A stretch of DNA of 34,446 bases from Microvirga calopogonii (lineage in GTDB: Bacteria > Pseudomonadota > Alphaproteobacteria > Rhizobiales > Beijerinckiaceae): NCBI RefSeq assembly GCF_003347665.1, contig NZ_QDGA01000049.1, forward strand, positions 1 to 34,446, given 5' to 3'. Below, one piece after another: positions 1-8,099 of this stretch. The translations under genes and the position numbers were made by a program. Below the pieces are notes generated by a model, which was given only the letters and a program-made list of their open reading frames with translations, searched no databases and had not been told where the DNA came from. The stretch's first letter is position 1. Each line of letters starts with the position of its first letter.

Positions 1-593
1 ACCAGCACCAGCTCGCGTTCGGGCAGCCAGCGCCGAACCTGCAGCACCATCTGGCGGGCCCAGTCGGTCAGCTTTTTGTGCCGCTGTCTGCGCTCACGGC
101 AGTACCGCTCGGAGGGTGCCAGGGCGGTGAGGAACGGCAGAGCCCATGTGCGGGCCGCCCATGGGATCGGAGCCAGGAGCATGAGGCTGAGCCAGCGCAG
201 GCCCGAGGCCTTGACGAAATGAGCATCCGAGGAGCGCACCGGATCGCGGTAGATGCCCTTGGCCTTGATGCGCTTGCCGCGGCGGCGCTCGATGGTGTCG
301 TCGAGACCGAGAATGACCGGACCCGCCGGGACAAAGGCCTGGATCAGCAGGCCCAGCAGCAGCCGGGCCGCTTCGCGCCCACTCCAACGGGCCCGGCTGA
401 GCACGCGATGGTCGTTGACGAAGTGGCGCTCGCGGCTGAGGCCGCAGATGCGCAAGATGCTGGTCACGGTGCGCTTGCCGGGCGCCAGGATGGCCCCGAC
501 GAGCAGGATTTCGGCATGACGCCACGTCCGGTGGCAAAACAGCGGGGCAAAGGCTACAATGATCGCGGCGAAGCGGGCGGGCAGATCCGGCAT
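1..593 (-). CDS. IS701-like DDE transposase, N-terminal 197 residues, cut by the window edge
   Basis: The minus-strand frame opens at an ATG at 593 and stays open to base 1, so the gene is incomplete only because the window ends. The translation begins MPDLPARFAAIIVAFAPL and contains LGLDDTIERRRGKRI, the region around the first catalytic Asp of the DDE_5-type (IS701-like) transposases, followed by KGIYRDPVRSSDAHFVK and a Trp/Leu-rich stretch typical of that family. Base composition and codon use are ordinary high-GC. It lies directly next to the broken end of imuB and is the probable agent of that break. The family assignment rests on recalled motif similarity; the second Asp and the Glu lie outside the window. 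Confidence 0.75.
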   Translation of the reverse strand, partial: MPDLPARFAAIIVAFAPLFCHRTWRHAEILLVGAILAPGKRTVTSILRICGLSRERHFVNDHRVLSRARWSGREAARLLLGLLIQAFVPAGPVILGLDDTIERRRGKRIKAKGIYRDPVRSSDAHFVKASGLRWLSLMLLAPIPWAARTWALPFLTALAPSERYCRERRQRHKKLTDWARQMVLQVRRWLPERELVL

Positions 594-690
594 GGCGGTG
601 TCTCTTGGCGGAAACGCTGCCAGTCTACCGCATCGTTCGCTTCGCCGCCCTCGCTCCCACATCACCCGTCAGAAATGGCCAAAGTCGAGC
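1..690 (-). mobile_element. Partial IS701-like insertion sequence
   Basis: The transposase frame plus roughly 90 bases of upstream leader form one end of an insertion sequence. The exact terminus was not found, because the other end, needed to recognise the inverted repeat, is outside the window. The boundary is inferred to lie between about 665 and 700, where the ImuB protein similarity stops. Confidence 0.5.
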
Positions 691-923
691 TTAGGACCGG
701 CGTTGATAATGTGCAGATCGGGGACCATGGCCTGGGCTTTGACAACAGCCATTCCCTCGATCAGGCCGACCTTTTGAGCGGCCGGACAGGCCGACGCAAT
801 CAGCCGGCGTGAGCCCTGCTTGATCACGGTCACAAGCGGCTTCTCGCGCGGGGGATCACCGAACTTGCGCCTGTTCCTGTCGGTCGGCCAGGTCGGAAGG
901 TAGAGCGAGACGACCCTGCGCAT
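669..923 (-). pseudogene. imuB: imuB remnant: N-terminal ~80 residues of the Y-family polymerase-like protein
   Basis: From the ATG at 923 the protein reads MRRVVSLYLPTWPTDRNRR and continues to VPDLHIINA, the normal N-terminus of ImuB (DNA polymerase Y-family-like, partner of ImuA and DnaE2 in SOS mutagenesis). Similarity stops there, and the frame ends at a TGA at 669-671 after about 84 residues, whereas ImuB proteins are around 500 residues. The remainder is replaced by the IS701-like element. The start overlaps the end of imuA by 68 bases, as is usual for this cassette. The fragment lacks the catalytic palm and the clamp-binding motif, so it cannot be functional. Confidence 0.8.
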
Positions 924-1595
924 CGCAGGCCTCCAAAATCCAGGAACGGGGTTGCGCACCCCGGCAGCGCACGAGTTCAACCTGCCAGCGGCCGCGTTTG
1001 AGGCCGCCAGCAGGAACAACCTCTGACGGGACCGGCGACACACGCCATCGCGTCGCGGCAGCGGTGGGAAGCTTGGTCAGATCCTTCTGGGCGACCGTCC
1101 ACCAGCGCCGGATAACCAGGGCGGGAACGCCTGAAGCCTCCGCGGCCACTTGCAGGCGACGGGAGGCGGTGAGGCCGAGCCGGGAGACTTCACCGACGAC
1201 GGCGCCGAGGTCTTTCTGATGGAGGCCCTCTTCGATGAGGGGCAGGGCATCGGCATCACGGCAGGTCTCGGCGTAAATGACACGATCCGGATGAAAGCCG
1301 ACCTTCATCAGGCCAGGTGCGAACAGATCGCGCCGGGTCAGGCACCAGAGCACCGGGCCTTTGAGGCGGGCGGCAATCCTGGCTGCGAACAACGTGACGG
1401 TTCCAGCGAACTCCGAAGCGGGTCCTTCCTCGATCACCTCGTGCAGGGATCCAAGGGTAAGCCCTCTCCCGGGCAGGTGCCGGTCGAGCACAGGGACGCC
1501 AAAGGGCAGGGACTTGCGTGAGCGATGAGCCCCCCAAGCCTCTCGATCTGGCGCCTCAAGTCGTCGACGACTTCGCGCCGGTAACCATCGGTCAA
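856..1595 (-). pseudogene. imuA: imuA (RecA-like SOS mutagenesis protein), frameshifted near its start
   Basis: ImuA is the RecA/SulA-like member of the ImuA-ImuB-DnaE2 translesion cassette. The 3' part reads RKSLPFGVPVLDRHLPG, LGSLHEVIEEGPASEFAGT and ETCRDADALPLIEEGL, all typical of ImuA. The true start is a TTG at 1595, preceded by a strong GGAGGTGA ribosome site, giving TDGYRREVVDDLRRQIERL. That beginning is in a different frame from the rest. The frames meet at a run of six G (minus strand) near 1531, where the family has one more base; a single-base loss is the simplest explanation. The minus-strand frame also stays open far upstream to 2145, but that extension has no similarity. With imuB also broken, this cassette is dead unless another copy exists. 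Confidence 0.8.
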
Positions 1596-1621
1596 GCTCA
1601 CCTCCCTCCTGCGTCAAAATA

Positions 1622-1636
1622 GAGCAAAACAGGAAC
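1622..1636 (-). promoter_or_regulatory. Candidate LexA (SOS) box upstream of imuA
   Basis: Read on the minus strand the site is GTTC-N7-GCTC, one mismatch from the alphaproteobacterial LexA direct repeat GTTC-N7-GTTC. It lies about 27 bases upstream of the TTG start of imuA, where such boxes normally sit. The mismatch could mean weak binding or decay together with the cassette it served. Confidence 0.5.
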
Positions 1637-1639
1637 ACA

Positions 1640-2203
1640 GCGCAGAGTGGCTGCGGCGTGGCCCGGTGGCTGCCACCGTGACGGGGCATAGCAGGCCGGT
1701 CCGGAGCTGGGAGTGCCAACCGCTCGGATCTCTGCAGGCCCAGGGTACTGAGTTTGGTGGTTTCCGACAGCTTCAGCGAGGTCGCGGCGGTCCGCGCCCT
1801 CTGCCAGATCTTCAATCGCAAGGACCGGCTCAGGCAGAATGGCTGCGGCAGGTGCTCGGGGCCGCTATTCACCCCGCTGCAGCGTCTCCCTTCATCCCAA
1901 GCCTTTGTGAATGCAGCCATGGCCAGAATCGGCTGAGGTACGGACCCGGAGCCGCTTGAGATCGAACACCTGCGCGTCGGGAGGCTGGTCGTGCTCAGGC
2001 CCAGCCAACCTCTGGATGTCCCGCTCTTCTGGCAGCAGAGCCGCATTGTGAGCCCTGTGCTGAGCCAGGTGACGCGTGCTGTCGTGCACGAGGCCCGAAG
2101 AGTGCTCGCTAAGGTCTGCTCGTGCATAAGGACTGGTCGCTTCAACCCTTCTCATTGGCACGTGGTCGTGGAGAAGTGCCCCGTCTAGAAGGCGCTTTCA
2201 GAC
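1640..2203. other. 560-bp stretch without a recognisable gene
   Basis: Short open frames exist on both strands but none has a convincing ribosome site, domain or composition. The minus-strand frames look like non-coding or strongly decayed DNA. Nothing was identified here. Confidence 0.5.
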
Positions 2204-3550
2204 TTACCTTGTTGATTTGATAATTCTGTAGAGTTGCGCGCGGCTGATGCCGAGCAAATCCGCCGCACGTTGTTTGTCGCCGCCTGTTTTCCTAAGAGCA
2301 TCCTCCACCTCGGAAAGTTTCTGACTTTCAACCTTTTTCCTGAGAAACGCGTCGGATTGGGCAACAACCGCCGGGGAGGCATGAGCGGTGTCGCCGGAGA
2401 GTTGTATCTTGCCTGTCACCAAAAAGCGGAGAAGCACGCTCTCCAGCTCGCGCACGTTTCCTGGCCAAGTATGGGCTAGCAGGCGTGTCATGTCCGCTGG
2501 AGAAGGTCTTTGTACTTTCTTGCCTAGCTGATTGGCTACACGAGCCAGCAGCGCCTCGATGAGAAACGGCTGGTCGTCCCGCTCTCGCAGGGCGGGCACA
2601 TGGACTGGCAGAACATCCAGTCGATAGTAAAGGTCGCGGCGGAAACGCCCACCATCCACGAAACGAACCAGCGGCTGGTTGGTCGCGCATATAATCCGCG
2701 CATCAACACGGATAGGGGACGTGCCTCCGACGCGGACAATCTCATTTGACTGCATAACACGCAGCAGGCTGCCCTGCAGATGCGGCGGCATGTCACCAAT
2801 CTCATCAAGTAGCAACGTTCCCCCGACAGCAAGTTCAAACTTGCCTGGCTTGCCCCGGCTGCGCGCTCCTGTGAAGGCTCCTCCTTCGTAACCGAACAGT
2901 TCAGCCTCGATCAGCTCGCTCGGAATTGATGCACAGTTGATCCATACAAATGGCCCGGCACTTCGATGGGAGAGAGTATGGATCGCCTGGGCGGCCAATT
3001 CCTTTCCGGCACCGGTCTCACCTGTAATCAGGACCGGAACTTCGTGCTCAGCCGCAAGACGCAGCGTGTCCCGGTAGGCGGCTATCCGCTCTCCTTCTCC
3101 AAGAATATCGTCAAGCGAAAACTGTGCTGCCCAGGTTTGATCGCGCTGGTGGATTGCCAACCCGGCCTGCGCCATGCGGCTGTAGGTCCTCTTGAGGGCC
3201 TCCACATCGGAGAACAACGCCATTCCAACGGCGCCGATGATTTGGCCGTCCTGATAGACCGGCACCTGTTTGGTCACCAGCTTATGGCCCCGTACCTCGA
3301 GCGGGTATCCGACATGCGTGCCCTCCCCGCGGGCAACGAGGTGCAGACGGGTCTGGGACCCAACGACATCAGTGATATGCCGGCCGATGAAATCGACCTC
3401 ATCTCCTCCTAGAAGTTGGCAATAGGGTTGATTGATCAGGACGATTCTCCCGGACGTGTCTACGACCACCAGACAGTCAGACACATGGTCAAGGACCAGG
3501 CGCAGGAACTGCGCCTCCGAGGAAGCCTCGAGCCAGTTGGGCAGCGCCAT
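2204..3550 (-). CDS. Sigma-54-dependent transcriptional activator with PAS sensor domain
   Basis: Bacterial enhancer-binding protein of 448 residues. Residues about 14-120 form a PAS-like sensor (DCLVVVDTSGRIVLINQ). The AAA+ domain spans about 145-375, with Walker A GETGAGKE at 177-184, the sigma-54-contacting GAFTGA loop at 224-229 and Walker B GGTLLLDEIGDMP near 245. The C-terminal Fis-type helix-turn-helix (GDKQRAADLLGISRAQLYR) ends the protein. The start at 3550 has an AGGA ribosome site. It is transcribed divergently from a hydrolase and MHS transporter pair that carries a canonical sigma-54 promoter, so it is very likely their activator, responding through the PAS domain to a small molecule or to redox. 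There is no receiver domain, so no phosphorelay is expected. The inducer is unknown. Confidence 0.9.
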   Translation of the reverse strand: MALPNWLEASSEAQFLRLVLDHVSDCLVVVDTSGRIVLINQPYCQLLGGDEVDFIGRHITDVVGSQTRLHLVARGEGTHVGYPLEVRGHKLVTKQVPVYQDGQIIGAVGMALFSDVEALKRTYSRMAQAGLAIHQRDQTWAAQFSLDDILGEGERIAAYRDTLRLAAEHEVPVLITGETGAGKELAAQAIHTLSHRSAGPFVWINCASIPSELIEAELFGYEGGAFTGARSRGKPGKFELAVGGTLLLDEIGDMPPHLQGSLLRVMQSNEIVRVGGTSPIRVDARIICATNQPLVRFVDGGRFRRDLYYRLDVLPVHVPALRERDDQPFLIEALLARVANQLGKKVQRPSPADMTRLLAHTWPGNVRELESVLLRFLVTGKIQLSGDTAHASPAVVAQSDAFLRKKVESQKLSEVEDALRKTGGDKQRAADLLGISRAQLYRIIKSTR

Positions 3551-3572
3551 TTCTCAGATCCTGGAATCCGTG

Positions 3573-3586
3573 TCTCAATATTGAGA
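3573..3586. promoter_or_regulatory. Perfect 14-bp palindrome, candidate upstream activator site
   Basis: TCTCAATATTGAGA is a perfect inverted repeat located 22 bases before the activator's start codon and about 110 bases before the -24 element of the sigma-54 promoter. That distance is typical for enhancer sites bound by Fis-type HTH activators. Binding by the adjacent regulator is inferred. Confidence 0.6.
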
Positions 3587-3694
3587 ATATAGCTTCCTCA
3601 CTGGCGAGAGTCAAAATGAATATGCCGGGGCTCCCGCTGAAATAAGCGAACTAAATGAATAGCATAGGCAAGCCACAGTTTCCCTTGGGCGTCT

Positions 3695-3710
3695 TGGCAC
3701 GGGATTTGCA
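3695..3710 (+). promoter_or_regulatory. Sigma-54 (-24/-12) promoter of the hydrolase-transporter operon
   Basis: TGGCAC-GGGAT-TTGCA matches the RpoN consensus TGGCAC-N5-TTGCA exactly, including the invariant GG and GC spaced as required. Transcription would start near 3720, leaving a leader of about 25 bases before the hydrolase start at 3747. The gene for a sigma-54 activator is immediately divergent. Confidence 0.9.
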
Positions 3711-3746
3711 CTATGGCGGATGTCGAACATCGCAGGAGGTGCGACA

Positions 3747-4532
3747 ATGATAGACTGCCAAGAACTGACCATTGGGGACACTGTGGTTCACGTGTCTGGA
3801 TCAGGATACCCTCTCATCTTTGTGCATGGTTTCACCACGACCGCTGAGTTCTGGCGCGAGCAGGTGGTGGAGTACTCGAAAATGTACAAGGTCGTCAGGA
3901 TCAACCTACCTGGGCATGGAGTTTCGCCTCGTCCTGAGAGACGGCGCTACACGATCGAGGCTTTCGTCGAAGACGTAGAACGGGTCTATCGGCACTTGGC
4001 ACTTGATGAGGCCTTCCTAGTCGGCCTGTCGATGGGCGGAACCATTGCCCAGAGCTTTGCAATACGATTCCCCCACCTCGTGCGTGCTCTCGTGCTTGTT
4101 GGTGCAACATCACACGGGCTTGGACCTGATGTGAACGTCGACAACGTTCTAAGAGCCATTGAAAGCTTAGGGGTCGTGCAGGCTAGCAAGAGCGTGATTG
4201 AACGCTCCTTTGGCTCGTCGGCGCCCCTAGCTTTGATCGATTTCGCAAAGCACGAGGTTGCGCAGACACCAGACTTCGTGGCCCGTGAGGCGATTGCCTC
4301 TCTGAATGCCTCTGATACACGCGAACTCCTAGACCATATTTGCATCCCCACGTTGGTCGTAGTTGGCGACGAAGACGCCATAACTCCACCCCAGGAGGCA
4401 GAGCTTCTCGCCGCCGGAATCCCAGGCAGCGAACTCTTCATCATTCGGGGCGCTGGTCACTTCCCGATGCTCGAACAGCCGGACATGTTCAATCGTCGGC
4501 TGAGCGCATTTCTTGAGTCGACATCGCGGTGA
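3747..4532 (+). CDS. Alpha/beta-hydrolase, 261 residues
   Basis: Typical alpha/beta-hydrolase of the enol-lactonase / C-C hydrolase / esterase group. Visible features are the oxyanion loop FVHGFTTT (25-32), nucleophile elbow GLSMGG with Ser95, acid GDEDAITPP with Asp210, and GAGHFPMLEQP with His238: a complete Ser-Asp-His triad. No signal peptide, so cytoplasmic. The ATG at 3747 is chosen over the in-frame ATG at 3720 because AGGAGG lies seven bases upstream of it and because 3720 sits at the predicted transcription start. It is the first gene after the sigma-54 promoter, 73 bases before the transporter gene. The pairing suggests uptake and hydrolysis of a lactone, ester or ring-cleavage product. 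The substrate cannot be told from sequence. Confidence 0.88.
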   Translation: MIDCQELTIGDTVVHVSGSGYPLIFVHGFTTTAEFWREQVVEYSKMYKVVRINLPGHGVSPRPERRRYTIEAFVEDVERVYRHLALDEAFLVGLSMGGTIAQSFAIRFPHLVRALVLVGATSHGLGPDVNVDNVLRAIESLGVVQASKSVIERSFGSSAPLALIDFAKHEVAQTPDFVAREAIASLNASDTRELLDHICIPTLVVVGDEDAITPPQEAELLAAGIPGSELFIIRGAGHFPMLEQPDMFNRRLSAFLESTSR

Positions 4533-4605
4533 CGCCACGCGCGTCGATGGGATAACAGCGTCAGCGTAGGCAACCCGCAACAATAAGCCAGTTCTGGAGG
4601 AAACA

Positions 4606-6231
4606 ATGTCTTTACAAGCTGTGACTCATCTAGGCGCACCTGGCGCAACCATGCATCCTGCAAGAGATACCAAACGTGTCGTTTTCGCCGCCGCTCTGGG
4701 TACTGTGTTTGAATGGTATGACTTCTTTGTTTACGGGAGTCTCGCTGCATTCTTCGGATCACTGTTCTTCCCGAAGGGGAACGAGACGGCGGCATTGCTT
4801 GCGGCGTTGGCTACTTTTGGAGCGGGTTTCGTCCTTCGGCCCTTTGGCGCCATTGTTTTCGGGCAGCTGGGCGACCTTATTGGACGTAAGCACACCTTTC
4901 TCGTGACCATGCTCGTCATGGGCCTTGCGACGGCAGCCGTCGGCTTGCTGCCGACATTTGAGACGATCGGCTGGTGGGCGCCTGCTACCCTCGTTGCTTT
5001 GCGTCTGTTGCAGGGGCTGGCAGTCGGTGGTGAATTCGGTGGGGCCGTGACTTATGTCGCGGAACACTCTGACCCGAGGAGGCGCGGTTTCACGACGAGT
5101 TGGATTCAGATCACCGGAACGCTCGGACTGTTCTTGTCCCTCCTCGTGATCCTTATCTGCCGTCAGTCCATGTCGGCCGAGGCTTTCGTCGCGTGGGGCT
5201 GGCGTATTCCGTTTCTGGTGTCGATCGGACTGCTTCTGGTCTCGCTGTACATCCGGCTCAAGCTGGAGGAATCGCCGGTCTTTCAGCAAATGAAGGCCGA
5301 AAAGAAGACGTCCAGCAATCCAATTGCTGAAACCTTCGGCACGCGGCAAAACCTACGCATTGTCCTGATCGCAATTTTCGGCATCGTGGCCGGTCAGGCA
5401 GTCGTCTGGTACACGGCGCATTTTTATAGCCTGTACTTCATGACCTCGACCTTGAAGATGAGCCACGACCAAGCCTACATGTATCTGTTGATCGCACTGC
5501 TGCTCGGAACACCTTTCTTCCTTTTCTTCGGGTGGCTTTCGGATAGGATTGGCCGCAAGCGGATCGTGCTCACAGGCTGCGCGCTGGCAGCCCTGTTGTT
5601 TGTTCCTTTGTTCCATGGGCTTGTAGCCTACGGCAATCCGGCGCTTGCCGAGTTCCGCGCCAAAACCGTCGTGCACGTGCAGGGCAGTGATTGTCAGGAC
5701 AATCAGTCAATCCTTAAGCAGGTTTTCCAGCCTACGGCCACAAACACCTGCACGCGGGCAAAATCTTTTCTCGCTGGCAACGCGGTACCCTTCGTTGTGA
5801 TGTCAGGTGGCCCCGCGTTGAGGGTCAGTGTCGGTGAGCAGATGTTTGATGGATTTGACGAGGCGGCGTTACGGGCGGCTTTGCTGGCACGGGGTATGCC
5901 GGTCGATGCTGATCCAGAAAATATCCATGGTCCAATGGTGGTCGCGATCCTGTTCGTCATGGTCCTCATGGCAACCATGGTCTACGGACCGATGGGTGCT
6001 CTCCTTGTCGAACTTTTCCCGACGCATATTCGCTACAGTGGTGTGTCCGTCGCGCTCCAGTTCGGCAATGGGTGGATTGGTGGGTTCGCGCCATTCATAG
6101 CAACTGCCGTTAACGTAACGACCGGGAGCATCTTTGCTGGCCTCTGGTATACAGTAGCCGTAGCCGCCGCAACTGTTGTGATCGGGGCGCTGCTTTTGCC
6201 CGAGACAAACCGGAGGGATCTTGAAACTTAG
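4606..6231 (+). CDS. MHS-family (metabolite:H+ symporter) MFS transporter with a large extra loop
   Basis: A 541-residue major-facilitator transporter. The MHS signature FEWYDFFVYG is at 35-44, the loop 2-3 motif GQLGDLIGRKHT near 87 and its second-half repeat GWLSDRIGRKR near 310, with about 12 hydrophobic segments. Members carry organic acids, betaines or proline with protons across the inner membrane. Between the second GRKR repeat and the last transmembrane group lies an insertion of about 100 residues (from GNPALAEF to ENIHG) with two Cys (SDC, NTC) that could form a periplasmic disulfide. Such inserts occur in a subset of MHS proteins. The start has GGAGG seven bases upstream. It is co-transcribed with the hydrolase from the sigma-54 promoter and probably imports that enzyme's substrate or its precursor. 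Confidence 0.88.
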   Translation: MSLQAVTHLGAPGATMHPARDTKRVVFAAALGTVFEWYDFFVYGSLAAFFGSLFFPKGNETAALLAALATFGAGFVLRPFGAIVFGQLGDLIGRKHTFLVTMLVMGLATAAVGLLPTFETIGWWAPATLVALRLLQGLAVGGEFGGAVTYVAEHSDPRRRGFTTSWIQITGTLGLFLSLLVILICRQSMSAEAFVAWGWRIPFLVSIGLLLVSLYIRLKLEESPVFQQMKAEKKTSSNPIAETFGTRQNLRIVLIAIFGIVAGQAVVWYTAHFYSLYFMTSTLKMSHDQAYMYLLIALLLGTPFFLFFGWLSDRIGRKRIVLTGCALAALLFVPLFHGLVAYGNPALAEFRAKTVVHVQGSDCQDNQSILKQVFQPTATNTCTRAKSFLAGNAVPFVVMSGGPALRVSVGEQMFDGFDEAALRAALLARGMPVDADPENIHGPMVVAILFVMVLMATMVYGPMGALLVELFPTHIRYSGVSVALQFGNGWIGGFAPFIATAVNVTTGSIFAGLWYTVAVAAATVVIGALLLPETNRRDLET

Positions 6232-6272
6232 TACTCAGTTTTGGAGGCGACCGCTCGCCCTGAGATACGAAA

Positions 6273-6298
6273 GGATGGCGGACGATGCGCCGCCATCC
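6273..6298 (+). terminator. GC-rich hairpin just after the transporter gene
   Basis: A perfect 9-bp stem (GGATGGCGG ... CCGCCATCC) with an 8-base loop begins 42 bases after the transporter stop codon. There is no T-run after it, so it is either a weak or factor-assisted terminator or an mRNA-protecting stem. Confidence 0.5.
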
Positions 6299-6374
6299 GC
6301 GCTGGCTGATTGCGGGAATTTACATCGACAGCAACGAGCCGAGCCTGATCAGTAATGGCGAGCGCGACCGGTCG

Positions 6375-6542
6375 TGTGGATGGATCTCGTTGGCCTTTGT
6401 CGAGGTTACGAAGAATGCTGTGATCAGCAATCGTTTTGCCAAAACGCAGCAGATGCAGTGGAGCCGACGCGGGGCTCATATGCTCCTGCAGACCCCGACC
6501 AGTGCCTTGGAAAGCTCGCTTCGAGCAGCTCAGGATCATTGA
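6375..6542 (+). pseudogene. Transposase C-terminal remnant
   Basis: The plus-strand frame ending at 6542 contains VISNRFAKTQQMQWSRRGAH followed by MLLQTPTSALESSL. The pattern K-x-QQM-x-W-x-x-RGAH-x-LLQ-x-x-T-x-x-L is what I recall as the C-terminal end of a rhizobial insertion-sequence transposase. Nothing upstream restores the catalytic core, so this is a relic of about 55 residues. The family was not assigned. The 240 bases after it up to the GNAT gene hold nothing recognisable. Confidence 0.5.
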
Positions 6543-6780
6543 GCGAATGGGACCCCAGGTTCTGTTGCGCTGTCATCGCTCACGTCTCGCACTCTACGGC
6601 TCGGTCGTGAGCCGAGACCGTGGGAATCAACGACACAAGGTCCGACCAGAACCATTCTCGCACGAACGGCAGCGCGTAATCGGGGCATTTTGGGGAGCGA
6701 AGGATTCCCTCAGGGGCTTGGCTATGACTTAACCCATTGACAGAAACGAGGAGTGCGAACACGCCGTTGAGATCGGACTT

Positions 6781-7455
6781 TCAACCAGCGCGACGGAGCA
6801 TGGGTGTGATTGGCGGCGAATTCCCAACCTGGATAGTCCCGAGAACCTGGAATCCATGCCGCTGGTAGAGCGGGATGTTCTTTGGGTTCGAAGATTCCAA
6901 GTAGGCTAGCGTGCCGTCCTCGTCACAAAGCCTGATAGCATGCTTCAACAGGGCTGAGCCGTAACCCTTGCCCTGCTGTGCAGGATTAACCCCGATCAAC
7001 GGCAAGTACCAGTGCGGCTCATCGGGATGATACTGCCCCATCCGCTCGAACACGGCGAACAGAGTGTCCTGGTCCTCCTCCGGGAGGGTGCGCTGAAAGT
7101 GGCCCATCAACGCGTCTTCATCGGGCTGCACGCCCGGCGCCAGCCACAAAGCGGCGGCTTGTGCATCGCCGATGAAATGGGCCGTGCCCCGCTCAACGGC
7201 CGGGCCTCCAAAGATCCGGACAAGATCAGGGAAGTGCTTCAGATAATTCTCAGGGGCGGGATAGGTCCAGCGAGCGGCAGGGTCCACACTGAAAGCGAGA
7301 ACGATCGCCGCAACGAGGCGGGACTGATCATCGATGCCTGCTGTCTGAACAGCAGCATCTGCCAGGGTGGAACTGCGTGGGGAGCCTCTATTCGCATTGC
7401 CCGTTCGAGCTTCAGCCGAGAACTGGCTCCCGGGGCTGTTTGCCTGGCTCGGCAT
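6781..7455 (-). CDS. GNAT-family N-acetyltransferase, 224 residues
   Basis: The C-terminal half carries the GNAT acetyl-CoA fold: WYLPLIGVNPAQQGKGYGSA with the Q-x-x-G-x-G pyrophosphate loop (QQGKGYG), then AYLESSNPKNIPLYQRHGF, the usual beta5/alpha4 region. The N-terminal part (VLAFSVDPAARWTYP) is typical of stand-alone GNAT proteins of unknown substrate. The ATG at 7455 is chosen because GGAGA lies six bases upstream. The frame stays open to 7791, but that extension is arginine- and serine-rich out-of-frame-like sequence and overlaps the 3' end of the neighbouring pseudogene. Substrate unknown; regulation not visible. Confidence 0.82.
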   Translation of the reverse strand: MPSQANSPGSQFSAEARTGNANRGSPRSSTLADAAVQTAGIDDQSRLVAAIVLAFSVDPAARWTYPAPENYLKHFPDLVRIFGGPAVERGTAHFIGDAQAAALWLAPGVQPDEDALMGHFQRTLPEEDQDTLFAVFERMGQYHPDEPHWYLPLIGVNPAQQGKGYGSALLKHAIRLCDEDGTLAYLESSNPKNIPLYQRHGFQVLGTIQVGNSPPITPMLRRAG

Positions 7456-7544
7456 CAGTCTCTCCATCAAAACCGCGGTCAAAGACCAACCGGGAAAGTC
7501 GTTATCACGCCTAAGACGACCATCCGGTGCGTCTGAGAACAAAT

Positions 7545-8099
7545 CTAACCAGGAGATTCGTTGCCCCAATCTGCCCCGGTAACCGCCAGCGCTGCTCCGA
7601 AACTGCTGAGAACTACGGCAGTGTGCTCCAGGATGAATTCGGGGCGTGGATCCTGGGGTGAGTCGCCAAGCGGTGCGAGAGTTAGAGGTGCCCCCCTCGA
7701 GGAACGCGCGGAGTGCGCCGAGAGCGTGCGACGGAAGGGATTGAGCGGCGCAATGACGGTGCCGAACGGAACTTCCTTCGTTTTGAGACAATCATTCACT
7801 GCCGCTGTCAGGCCCTGCGGGACAAACCAGTTCTCGGCCATTGTGAGATGCAGGGTATCACGCATGAGTTGACCCTTCCGATAAGGAATGGTTGTGCCTG
7901 GGGCAGGTTCGAGAGCCATTACCACATTGTCGGGGGCGACCTAAGGCGAGAGCCGTTGACGGATCTCTGCGGTGATCGGCCCTTGGGACAGACCATGCTC
8001 CTCACACCAGGCCAGGAGCGATTCCGTCGTCGTCGCACCAGAAGTCGGCCGGGTGCTGAGGTCGTAAGTAACAGCATGGGGCATGGAGCGGAGTGTCAT
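7545..8099 (-). pseudogene. Chorismate lyase-like protein, interrupted by an in-frame amber codon
   Basis: Third gene of the panB-panC transcription unit. The ATG at 8099 overlaps the panC stop codon as ATGA, so translation would be coupled. The frame reads MTLRSMPHAVTYDL to AEIRQRLSP, hits TAG at 7941-7943 (codon 53), then continues in the same frame with VAPDNVVMALEPAPG, AENWFVPQGLTAAVNDCL and PFGTVIAPLNPFRRTL to a stop at 7545. The pattern N-W-(Y/F)-VP ... L-T-x-x-(M/V)-N ... PFG-x-V resembles small UbiC/UTRA-like chorismate lyase-type proteins; this similarity is from memory and moderate. Without suppression only a 52-residue peptide is made. A GTG at 7925 could restart a 126-residue C-terminal part, but no clear ribosome site precedes it. 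Confidence 0.5.

Noticed and set aside
1600..2145. Long minus-strand extension upstream of imuA that would make a 429-residue protein
   Set aside because: No similarity or coding-like composition; the real imuA start with its ribosome site and LexA-type box lies at 1595 in another frame.
4759..5349. 196-codon minus-strand open frame inside the MHS transporter gene
   Set aside because: Shadow of the clearly coding plus frame; its composition is that of an antisense frame, with no domain.
7456..7791. N-terminal extension of the GNAT frame to 336 residues
   Set aside because: The extension overlaps a pseudogene's 3' end, has no similarity, and a good ribosome site precedes the ATG at 7455.
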